Shown: positions 43,838-51,843 of the stretch, in pieces
How the letters are laid out: every line of letters starts with the position of its first letter
How positions within the stretch are numbered: the first letter of the stretch is position 1
NCBI RefSeq assembly: GCF_020685205.1
Contig: NZ_JAJERB010000002.1
Span: 558,001 to 622,000 of the forward strand
DNA from: Hymenobacter translucens
GTDB lineage: Bacteria; Bacteroidota; Bacteroidia; Cytophagales; Hymenobacteraceae
Direction of reading: 5' to 3'
Length of the DNA stretch: 64,000 nucleotides
Made by a program: the position numbers and the translations under genes
Notes under the pieces: model-generated
What the model saw: only the letters and a program-made list of their open reading frames with translations
Databases searched by the model: none
What the model was told of the DNA's origin: nothing

Positions 43838-44332
43838 ATGGATCTGATAACCCCAAATCTTGGCCTCATTTTCTGGCAGCTGGTTGTTTTCCTGCTGGTC
43901 CTGTTTCTGCTGGCCAAGTTTGCCTGGAAGCCCATCCTGACCTCGCTCCGCGAGCGGGAAGATTCCATCGAAAGCGCGCTGCGCATGGCCGACCAGGCCA
44001 AGCTTGAAATGCAGCAGCTGAAAGCCGGCAACGAGAAGCTGCTGACCGAAGCCCGGCAGGAGCGTGACAAGATCATGCAGGAAGCCGGTCAGATGGCTAA
44101 CCAGCTGATTGAGCAGGCCAAGAACAAGGCCACTGAAGAGGGCAGCCGCATGATCATGCAGGCCCGCGAAGCCATTCAGAACGAGAAGAACTCGGCCCTG
44201 GCCGAAGTGAAGAACACGGCCGCCAAGCTGTCGATCGACATTGCCGAGCGCATTCTGCGCCGGGAGCTGACCGATCCGACCGCCCAGCAGCAGCTCGTGA
44301 ACTCGTATCTGCAGGAAGTAAAGTTGAACTAA
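43838..44332 (+). CDS. atpF: F0F1 ATP synthase subunit b
   Basis: 164 residues. One N-terminal TM helix (LGLIFWQLVVFLLVLFLLAKF) then a long amphipathic helix (Glu/Lys/Gln-rich) to the end, as in the b-type peripheral stalk. It links F0 to the alpha/delta subunits. 192 bases separate it from atpE, longer than usual. Confidence 0.95.
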   Translation: MDLITPNLGLIFWQLVVFLLVLFLLAKFAWKPILTSLREREDSIESALRMADQAKLEMQQLKAGNEKLLTEARQERDKIMQEAGQMANQLIEQAKNKATEEGSRMIMQAREAIQNEKNSALAEVKNTAAKLSIDIAERILRRELTDPTAQQQLVNSYLQEVKLN

Positions 44333-44410
44333 GGAGCTAGGAGCTAGGAGCTGGGAGTCAGGAGAAGGAATTCTCGACTCCTGGCTCCTGTCTCCTGTCT
44401 TCTAACTCCT
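44332..44410. repeat. Intergenic inverted repeat of GGAGCTA-type words
   Basis: Arms 44332-44364 and 44378-44410 (33 bases each) pair imperfectly around a 13-base loop; each is built from AGGAGCTAGGAGC-like words. Located in the 85-base gap between atpF and atpH, with no T-run. Confidence 0.75.
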
Positions 44411-44417
44411 TAAAAGA

Positions 44418-44978
44418 ATGTCTGAACAACGAGCCGCTTCCCGCTACGCGAAGTCCCTGCTGGACCTGGCCAAGGAGCGTGGTACGCTGGCGGAGGTGAA
44501 GGCCGACATGGACTTGTTTGCCAAAACCCTCGACCAGAACCGCGACCTGCGCCTTTTGCTCCGGAACCCTATCGTCAAGCACGATAAGAAACTGGCCATT
44601 CTGCGTGCCATCTTCGGTGGCAAGGTAACGGAGGTGACGGAGAAGTTCTTCACCATCATCACCCAGCACAACCGCGAAAGCGCGCTGGAATGGGTGGCCA
44701 CTGAGTTCCAGAGCCAGTACGAGCTGATGCAGGGAATTCAGGTAGCTCAGGTAACCACGGCCATGCCCCTGTCGGCAGAGCTGCGGGAGCACGTTACCCG
44801 CCTTGTAAAAGCCCAGACGGGCCTGGAGCAGGTAACGCTGAGCGAGAAAGTGGATCCGTCGCTGATCGGCGGCTTTATCCTGCGCACCGGTGACCGTCAG
44901 ATCGACGACTCGGTGCGGAACAGCCTGCGCAAGCTGCGCAACACGTTTAAAGAGAACCCCTACCAACCCCACATATAA
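44418..44978 (+). CDS. atpH: F0F1 ATP synthase subunit delta
   Basis: 186 residues. N-terminal helical bundle ([18 protein letters not shown]) and C-terminal ending [17 protein letters not shown] are typical. The [20 protein letters not shown] motif near the end is the family signature. It joins the peripheral stalk to F1. Four bases before atpA. Confidence 0.95.
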   Translation: MSEQRAASRYAKSLLDLAKERGTLAEVKADMDLFAKTLDQNRDLRLLLRNPIVKHDKKLAILRAIFGGKVTEVTEKFFTIITQHNRESALEWVATEFQSQYELMQGIQVAQVTTAMPLSAELREHVTRLVKAQTGLEQVTLSEKVDPSLIGGFILRTGDRQIDDSVRNSLRKLRNTFKENPYQPHI

Positions 44979-44982
44979 TATC

Positions 44983-46566
44983 ATGGCAGAAGTACGTCCG
45001 GATGAAGTATCCGCCATCCTGCGGGAGCAGCTGTCCAACTTTAAGACCGAAGCCGAACTCGACGAGGTAGGCACGGTCCTGCAGGTTGGCGACGGCGTGG
45101 CCCGCATCTACGGCCTGGGCAACGCCCAGGCGGGGGAACTGATTGAATTCGAAAACGGCCTGCAGGCCCTGGTTCTGAACCTCGAGGAAGACAACGTAGG
45201 TGCCGTAATGCTCGGCGACTACAGCGAAATCCGCGAAGGCGCCACGGTCCGCCGCACGAATAAGATTGCTTCTATCAAAGTCGGTGAAGGCATCATCGGC
45301 CGCGTGGTAAACACGCTCGGTCAGCCCATCGACGGCCGCGGCCCCATTGCCGGCGACGTGTACGAGATGCCCCTGGAGCGTAAGGCTCCCGGCGTAATCT
45401 ACCGTCAGCCGGTAAACGAGCCCCTGCAGACCGGTATCAAGGCTATCGACGCCATGATTCCAATCGGCCGGGGTCAGCGCGAACTGATCATTGGTGACCG
45501 TCAGACGGGTAAGTCGACGGTTGCGCTTGACACCATCCTCAACCAGCGCGAGTACTTCGAGGCCGGCCAGCCGGTTTTCTGCATCTACGTTGCCGTAGGT
45601 CAGAAAGCCTCGACCGTAGCCCAGGTAGTAAACGCCCTGCAGCGCGGTGGTGCTATGGATTACACCGTGGTAGTAGCCGCTTCGGCTTCCGACCCGGCTC
45701 CGATGCAGTTCTTTGCTCCCTTCACGGGTGCCGCCATCGGCGAGTTCTTCCGCGACACGGGCCGTCCGGCCCTGGTGGTATACGACGACCTTTCCAAGCA
45801 GGCCGTAGCCTACCGCGAGGTATCGCTGCTGCTGCGTCGTCCCCCGGGCCGTGAGGCATATCCCGGCGACGTATTCTACCTGCACAGCCGCCTGCTCGAG
45901 CGTGCCGCCAAAATCAACGCCTCGGACGAAATCGCCCGGGACATGAACGACCTGCCCGCCTCCATCAAGCACATGGTGAAAGGTGGCGGCTCGCTGACGG
46001 CTCTGCCCCTGATTGAAACCCAGGCCGGTGACGTTTCGGCGTATATCCCCACGAACGTAATCTCGATTACGGACGGACAGATCTTCCTCGAAACCAACCT
46101 CTTCAACTCCGGTGTGCGCCCCGCCATCAACGTCGGTATCTCGGTATCGCGCGTGGGTGGTAACGCCCAGATCAAGTCGATGAAGAAGGTGGCCGGTACG
46201 CTGAAGCTCGACCAGGCTCAGTTCCGCGAGCTGGAAGCCTTCGCCAAGTTCGGCTCCGACCTAGATGCCTCGACCAAGCTCACCATCGAGCGTGGCCGTC
46301 GCAACCTCGAGATCCTGAAGCAGCCCCAGTTCTCGCCCCAGAAGGTAGAGGATCAGGTTGCCATGATCTACGCTGCTACCAACGGTCTGCTCGACCAGGT
46401 GCCGGTAAACCGGGTGCGCGAGTTCGAAAAGGAGTTCACCCAAGTGATGAACGCCCGTTACCCCGAGGTGCTCAAGTCGCTGAAGGCCGGTAAGCTGGAC
46501 GACACGATTACCAACGCCATCCGCGAGGTAGCCAAGGATCTGTCGGCCGTTTACGCTAACAAGTAA
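44983..46566 (+). CDS. atpA: F0F1 ATP synthase subunit alpha
   Basis: 527 residues from ATG 44983; a longer frame starting inside atpH is not real. N-terminal beta-barrel, Walker [10 protein letters not shown], and a C-terminal helical domain. The alpha subunit binds ATP without hydrolysis and forms the F1 hexamer with beta, whose gene is absent here. Start lies 4 bases after atpH. Confidence 0.97.
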   Translation: MAEVRPDEVSAILREQLSNFKTEAELDEVGTVLQVGDGVARIYGLGNAQAGELIEFENGLQALVLNLEEDNVGAVMLGDYSEIREGATVRRTNKIASIKVGEGIIGRVVNTLGQPIDGRGPIAGDVYEMPLERKAPGVIYRQPVNEPLQTGIKAIDAMIPIGRGQRELIIGDRQTGKSTVALDTILNQREYFEAGQPVFCIYVAVGQKASTVAQVVNALQRGGAMDYTVVVAASASDPAPMQFFAPFTGAAIGEFFRDTGRPALVVYDDLSKQAVAYREVSLLLRRPPGREAYPGDVFYLHSRLLERAAKINASDEIARDMNDLPASIKHMVKGGGSLTALPLIETQAGDVSAYIPTNVISITDGQIFLETNLFNSGVRPAINVGISVSRVGGNAQIKSMKKVAGTLKLDQAQFRELEAFAKFGSDLDASTKLTIERGRRNLEILKQPQFSPQKVEDQVAMIYAATNGLLDQVPVNRVREFEKEFTQVMNARYPEVLKSLKAGKLDDTITNAIREVAKDLSAVYANK

Positions 46567-46665
46567 TTAATAATTAAGAATTAGTAATTAAGAATTGAGG
46601 GTTGCCGCCCCGGACGTTAGTGTCTGATCGGCAATGCTTAATTCTTACTTACTAATTACTAATTC
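46564..46665. repeat. Intergenic inverted repeat of AATTAAG-type words
   Basis: TAATTAATAATTAAGAATTA-type words at 46564-46596 and their complement at 46637-46665. It starts within the stop codon of atpA and ends 8 bases before atpG. AT-rich in a GC-rich genome. Confidence 0.75.
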
Positions 46666-46672
46666 AACGCCA

Positions 46673-47563
46673 ATGGCTAGCTTAAAAGAAGTCCGCAACC
46701 GCATCGTATCGGTGCAAAGCACGCAGCAGATCACCAAAGCCATGAAGATGGTGGCGGCGGCCAAGCTGCGTCGGGCCCAGGACAACATCCTGCGGATGCG
46801 CCCCTATGCCCAGCGGCTGAACAGCATTCTGGGTAACCTGACTGCCCAGGTCGGCGACAACGTGGTGAGCGAGTACAGCGTGCAGCGCGACGTGCGGCGG
46901 GTGCTCATCATTGCCGTTACCTCCGACCGTGGTCTGGCCGGTGCCTTCAACAGCAACATCTTCAAGGGCGTCAACCAGCTGATCCAGGAGCGCTACAGCA
47001 TCCAGGCCGCCGCCGGTGCCATCACGGTGCTGGCCATTGGCAAACGCTCCCACGACTTCTTCTCGAAGCGCTTCCCCATGCTGGGCAACTACACCCACGT
47101 GTTCGGGCAGCTGTCGTTCGACACCGTTCGGGCAGCGGCTGAAGAGGCCATGGACGGCTTCCGCGCCGGTCAGTTCGACGAGGTGACGGTGGTGTACAAC
47201 GAGTTCAAAAACGTCGCCACGCAGATCGTGCGGGCCGAGCAGCTGCTGCCCCTGGTTCCGGCCGCGGCTCCTGCTGCCGGCACGGCTACCTCGAACACTG
47301 ACTACATCTTCGAGCCCTCGAAAGAGGAAATCGTGCAGACCCTGATTCCGCAGTCGGTGAAGGTGCAGCTCTATAAGGCAGTGCTGGAAAGCAACGCTTC
47401 GGAGCACGGCGCCCGCATGACGGCAATGGACAAGGCCACCGAAAACGCAGGTGAGCTGCTCAAGTCGCTTAAGCTGACGTACAACCGCACCCGTCAGGCG
47501 GCTATTACCACTGAGATTCTCGAAATCGTAGGTGGAGCCGAGGCCCTGGCGTCGACGCGCTAA
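46673..47563 (+). CDS. atpG: F0F1 ATP synthase subunit gamma
   Basis: 296 residues from ATG 46673; an earlier ATG at 46634 would read through the repeat and is rejected. N-terminal helix LKEVRNRIVSVQSTQQITKAMKMV and C-terminal RTRQAAITTEILEIVGGAEAL are the gamma signatures. It is the rotating central shaft. Last gene of the operon, closed by a strong terminator. Confidence 0.96.
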   Translation: MASLKEVRNRIVSVQSTQQITKAMKMVAAAKLRRAQDNILRMRPYAQRLNSILGNLTAQVGDNVVSEYSVQRDVRRVLIIAVTSDRGLAGAFNSNIFKGVNQLIQERYSIQAAAGAITVLAIGKRSHDFFSKRFPMLGNYTHVFGQLSFDTVRAAAEEAMDGFRAGQFDEVTVVYNEFKNVATQIVRAEQLLPLVPAAAPAAGTATSNTDYIFEPSKEEIVQTLIPQSVKVQLYKAVLESNASEHGARMTAMDKATENAGELLKSLKLTYNRTRQAAITTEILEIVGGAEALASTR

Positions 47564-47582
47564 GCCCGGTACATAAAGCTCT

Positions 47583-47618
47583 AAAAAGGCCCGTCTCCAG
47601 CTGGAGGCGGGCCTTTTT
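47583..47618 (+). terminator. atp operon terminator
   Basis: AAAAAGGCCCGTCTCCAG paired with CTGGAGGCGGGCCTTTTT. Nearly the same sequence is used at 54177-54212. Confidence 0.93.
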
Positions 47619-47847
47619 GCTTGTAGCTGTAGCCCTGGCCTTCAACGTCCGGAGCGTCTGGGTTAAAAAAGAACCTTCATGGCCGGAGCCAGGCTGCTGC
47701 CCGGGTCCGGCCGCTGCACCGTCAAACAGCAGCCCGAGCAACCAAAGGCTGCGTTTCCTTTCTAACTTACCGACTGCCGCACCTGCCCCGCGGCCGTATC
47801 CGTTGCACCGGATAGCTTGTCCGTTCCTCGCTTCTGAACTTTTGTCG

Positions 47848-49734
47848 GTGCCCAAATACGTCTGCCTGCTACTTATACTGTTGTTTGCCGGCACGCTGCA
47901 GGTCGGAGCGCAGCGTGCCGACGGGCGGGCCATTTCGGCGCCCATCGTTATGGAGCAGGTGGGCGTACTGCCCGACCGGGATTACAGCTGGGAGCGAATC
48001 CGCACCGACACCACACTGGCCTTCCGGCCCGCTGACTCGCTGCGGCCCGTGCAGACCCGCCGGTTCTGGCTGAAAATAGCGCTGGGCAACCGCAGCCGCT
48101 ACACCCAGGCCGTGCAGCTAACGGTACTGCCAAACCTCGACAACACGCTTTTCTATTTTAATGAGGATACCCGGACCTGGCGGACCCGGCGAGCGGGCGT
48201 GGCGGTAGCCGCCGACAGCCAGCGGCTAAAAGGGGCGCTGCCATTGCTGCTGCCGGGGCAGGCAACCACTACGGCTTACGTGCTGGTAAACCTGGGCCAC
48301 CGGGCAGCGCTGCCGGCAGCGGTTCGCCTGAAGGTGAGCCTGGAGCCGACTGCGGTAACCCAGCAAGCCAACACGTTTTTCGGCACTGCCTGGGCCGTAT
48401 CGGTGGCCGTGCTGGCGCTGCTGCTGCTCACCAACCTGCCCACCTACGCCCATTTCCGCGACCGTACCAGCCTTTACTACCTCTGTACCCAGGTTGGCGC
48501 CGTGCTGTACATTACAGCCTTCCGGGGCTACTTCAAGGCGTGGTTTCCGGCGCCGGTTTTCAGCCAGCTGGTGCTGCCCAACGGCATGAGCTATGCCTAC
48601 ACGCTGAACAACGTGCTGATGCACCTGAGCGTGGTGCTGCTGCTTACGGGCTTCGTCCAGATGACCCGGACCTACCTGCCCGTCCAGGCCCACCTGCCCC
48701 GGCTCGATAGGGCACTGCGCGTTGCGCTGCGAGGCTATGCCGCGTTTACCGTGGTGGTGGGGCTGGTGAACATGAGCGGGTTTTACCTGAACCACTACAC
48801 CCTGCTGTTCGATAACCTGCTGGTGCTGGGCGTGATGGTGCTGTTACTGGTTACCATCACGGTGGCCTACCGGCAGCGGCTGCCGCTGGCCCGTATTTAT
48901 CTGCTGGCGAATGCGCTGCCGCTGCTTCTGGTCTTGGTCATGGCGGTGTACCACGTCGTGTTCGGCTTCGACAACAACGGCAATCTGCTGCTGCCCGACC
49001 TGGCCATCATTTCGCACGCGCTGGGCTTTTCGGCCGCCATCAGCATTCGCCTGCAAAGCGTACAGCAGACCCTGCTGACGAAAGAAACCGAAGCCGAGCG
49101 CCTGGCCCTGGACATCCGGCAGCAGGAGCTGCGCCACCGCGAGATCGTGCTCAAAAATCAACACATCCAGACGGCGCTGCTGGAGCTGGAGCGTCGGCAG
49201 CAGGCCCGCGAGCAGCAGACCCGGCAGCTGAGTGCCGACAACGAGCAACACCAGGCTGCCAACCAGGACCTGCAGGCGCAGCTGGAAGCCAACCAGCGCG
49301 AGCTGGCTTCCACGAGTCTCTACGTACAGCAGAAGAACGCCCTGCTGGCCGAGCTCAAGCAGCAGATTCAGGGGCTGAACGCATCGGATCCGGGCAGGCA
49401 AAATGAGCTGGCGGGTATGAAGTCCATTCTGCAAACCAACCTCTACCTTGACGAGGACTGGGGCAAGTTCAAGCTCCACTTCGAGCAGGTGCACCCGCGC
49501 TTTTTCGAGGAGCTGCAGGCCCGCTACCCGGCTCTCACCAAAAACGAGCAGCGGCTTTACTGCTATTTCCACATCAATCTGTCGACCAAGGAAATTGCTG
49601 CCCTGCTCAACATCGACCCGGGCAGCGTGCGGCGGGCCAAGTCGCGGCTCTACAAAAAGATTACTGCTGCCGACGTGGCGGCCGGCCGGGCCCCATCAGC
49701 TGCCGGGTCCGAGAACCCGCAGGCTGACCAGTAG
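47848..49734 (+). CDS. 7TM-DISM receptor fused to a LuxR-like HTH regulator
   Basis: 628 residues from GTG 47848, giving a signal peptide that ends VGAQ (a TTG at 47842 is an alternative). Extracellular DISM-type domain (about 25-170), seven TM helices (about 180-390), a long coiled coil (about 400-520) and a C-terminal helical domain with helix-turn-helix LSTKEIAALLNIDPGSVRRAKSRL (about 575-600, preceded by LTKNEQRLYCYF). The receptor family is established; the end-fused HTH is the membrane-tethered form common in Bacteroidota. Binding at the membrane, or release, is unknown. Downstream secreted proteins are candidate targets only by position. Confidence 0.8.
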   Translation: MPKYVCLLLILLFAGTLQVGAQRADGRAISAPIVMEQVGVLPDRDYSWERIRTDTTLAFRPADSLRPVQTRRFWLKIALGNRSRYTQAVQLTVLPNLDNTLFYFNEDTRTWRTRRAGVAVAADSQRLKGALPLLLPGQATTTAYVLVNLGHRAALPAAVRLKVSLEPTAVTQQANTFFGTAWAVSVAVLALLLLTNLPTYAHFRDRTSLYYLCTQVGAVLYITAFRGYFKAWFPAPVFSQLVLPNGMSYAYTLNNVLMHLSVVLLLTGFVQMTRTYLPVQAHLPRLDRALRVALRGYAAFTVVVGLVNMSGFYLNHYTLLFDNLLVLGVMVLLLVTITVAYRQRLPLARIYLLANALPLLLVLVMAVYHVVFGFDNNGNLLLPDLAIISHALGFSAAISIRLQSVQQTLLTKETEAERLALDIRQQELRHREIVLKNQHIQTALLELERRQQAREQQTRQLSADNEQHQAANQDLQAQLEANQRELASTSLYVQQKNALLAELKQQIQGLNASDPGRQNELAGMKSILQTNLYLDEDWGKFKLHFEQVHPRFFEELQARYPALTKNEQRLYCYFHINLSTKEIAALLNIDPGSVRRAKSRLYKKITAADVAAGRAPSAAGSENPQADQ

Positions 49735-50099
49735 CCCCCGGAGCCGGGCGCCCGGCCTGTGGCAGGTAGCCCCGGCGGAACTACCGACATACGTCAGAAG
49801 CAAGAAATAAACTGCTTTCCTGCAGTGGAATGGGACTCGCTCGTGCGTTGTCCATACTTTGTCCATGCCTCATTTTAGGATAACCTGATGGAATAGGTGG
49901 ACTTTTACGAAGCTCCCAGGAGGGGCAGGCGACGCGCCCGGGTCAGAGGTTGGCCCTCGGCTCCGGCGCTACGGACAGGAGGCCGGGGGACTGTAAAGCC
50001 TCCCGGCAGCCTTCCCCTCCGCCGGCGGCTTCCGGCAAACGCCGGGCAGCATCGACTGCCGGCCGCGCCTCCTTCTTCGCCATTCTGTCTTCGCTGCTT
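49735..50099. other. 365-base intergenic region
   Basis: No gene supported. Contains ACTTTGTCCATG after TTGTCCATA near 49848-49867 (two tandem TTGTCCAT words), and the following GC-rich leader up to the next gene at 50100. The -7-like TACTTTG is one base short of consensus. Confidence 0.45.
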
Positions 50100-51653
50100 A
50101 TGCTGAACCGTTACCTCCTCACCCTGCTGACTGCCCTGCTGCTGGCAACGGCTTCCCTCACCGCGCAGGCCCAGACCGGGGGCGTGGGCGTCGGCACCAC
50201 CACCCCCAACAGCTCGGCTATACTCGACGTGAGCAGCACCAGCAAGGGCCTGCTGCCTCCGCGCCTGACGCAGACGCAGCGCGACGCCATTGCCAGCCCG
50301 GCCGCCGGCCTGACCATCTACAACACCACCACCGGCAAGCTTAACACCTGGAACGGCACGAGCTGGGACGCCGCCCTGAGTAGCACCGAGCAACCCTACG
50401 GGCCGGCCGGCACGACCTTCACCTACACCGGGTCCGCGCAAACCTACTCCGTGCCGCTCGGCGTGACCAGCCTGCTGGTGGACGCCAGCGGCGCGCAGGG
50501 CGGCGGCGCGGCCTCGGCCAGCGGCGGGGCCGGCGGCCGGGTGCAAACCACCCTGGCCGTGACGCCCGGCGAGGTGCTCACCGTGTACGTGGGGGGCCAG
50601 GGCAGCCGGGCCACGGCCAGCACCAACCCCCCGGAAGGGGGCGGCTACAACGGCGGCGGCCACGGCCGTTCTTTTAACTACGGCGGCGGCGGCGCCACCG
50701 ACCTGCGGCGCGGCGCCGCCCTGGTCGACCGCCTTGTGGTGGCCGGCGGCGGCGGCGGCGCGGCTTCGGCGGCCGGCGGAGCAGGGGGCGGGCTGACCGG
50801 AGCGGCGGGCGGAGGCACCTTTCCCGGCCAGGGCGGCACGCAGAGCGCGGGCGGAGCGGGCGGCCAGGGCGTGGGCACGGGCAGCCTGGGGCAGGGCGGC
50901 ACGGGCAACTTCTCGGGCGGTGGTGGCGGCTACTACGGTGGCGGGGGCGGGGGCGGCGGCAGCGGCTCCAACGGTGGCGGGGGAGGCGGCTCATCGTTCG
51001 TGGCGGCGGCCGGCAGCAGCGCCACCACCCACACCCCGGGCTACCGCAGCGGCAATGGTACGGTAACCCTCACGCCCGTGCCCACCTACGCCGCCCCGGT
51101 GCTGAGCGGGGTGAACTTCGTGAACGTGCCCGGCACCTTCGACAACCTGGGCAACCACACCGCCACCCAGGGCCTGCAGCTCAACGGCCATGTGCTCTCG
51201 AACAACGGCACCGGCGGCGTGCGCATCGACAACAGCGGCAACGTGGGCATTGGTACCACTCCCGCCCAGAAGCTCGACGTGGACGGCACCGTGCGCCTGG
51301 GCACCAGCACCGCGCCGGGCGCCGTGCTTACCCGCACCACCGGCGCCCACAACATGCTGCCCGTGGCCTACGGCAAGTTCAGCGCCGATGGCCTCGGGGT
51401 TACTTCCGGCAACTTCACGTTTACCTATACCAGCCCGGGAACCTACGTCCTCACCTTCCCCGCTGCCAGCGGCCTGAGCAACTACAACTTCTCCAGTGCC
51501 GTCGCGAACGTCAGCATCTACGGCGGCAGGGGCGTAGCCGCCAACGCCTTCGTGAGCTGGCAAGGCGCAACAGGCATCGTCCGCCTGTATGTGACCGACG
51601 GCGTGGGCAACTTAATCGACCGGGATGTTTCCTTCGTGGTATACCAGCCCTGA
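50100..51653 (+). CDS. Secreted glycine-rich protein with GNVGIGT motif
   Basis: 517 residues from ATG 50100. Signal peptide ends AQAQ, then a conserved Bacteroidota start (VGVGTTTPNSSAILDVSSTS, about 28-47), a beta-rich part, a glycine-rich region (about 131-300, with runs of up to eight or more Gly), a NLGNHTATQGLQLNG segment and GNVGIGTTPAQKLDVDG (about 378-394), similar to phage tail-fibre-like repeats, and a C-terminal beta domain. The function is unknown; surface or extracellular adhesion is plausible. No T9SS sorting domain. Paralogous to the next gene. Confidence 0.75.
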   Translation: MLNRYLLTLLTALLLATASLTAQAQTGGVGVGTTTPNSSAILDVSSTSKGLLPPRLTQTQRDAIASPAAGLTIYNTTTGKLNTWNGTSWDAALSSTEQPYGPAGTTFTYTGSAQTYSVPLGVTSLLVDASGAQGGGAASASGGAGGRVQTTLAVTPGEVLTVYVGGQGSRATASTNPPEGGGYNGGGHGRSFNYGGGGATDLRRGAALVDRLVVAGGGGGAASAAGGAGGGLTGAAGGGTFPGQGGTQSAGGAGGQGVGTGSLGQGGTGNFSGGGGGYYGGGGGGGGSGSNGGGGGGSSFVAAAGSSATTHTPGYRSGNGTVTLTPVPTYAAPVLSGVNFVNVPGTFDNLGNHTATQGLQLNGHVLSNNGTGGVRIDNSGNVGIGTTPAQKLDVDGTVRLGTSTAPGAVLTRTTGAHNMLPVAYGKFSADGLGVTSGNFTFTYTSPGTYVLTFPAASGLSNYNFSSAVANVSIYGGRGVAANAFVSWQGATGIVRLYVTDGVGNLIDRDVSFVVYQP

Positions 51654-51843
51654 GCCGGCGGGCCCCGCCCCCAAACGGCCGCCCGCACCAGCAACCGGGC
51701 CGGCTGTCGGCCATACGGCCCCGCCCGACCCTCAGGCCCCGGCCACTACCGGCTTCAAGGCCCGCCTGCGCGCCCTGGAAGCCGGTGGCCGACAAGCAAG
51801 ACAGTAACTCACATTTCCTTTCCGCTCCCCATTACCCACGCCT

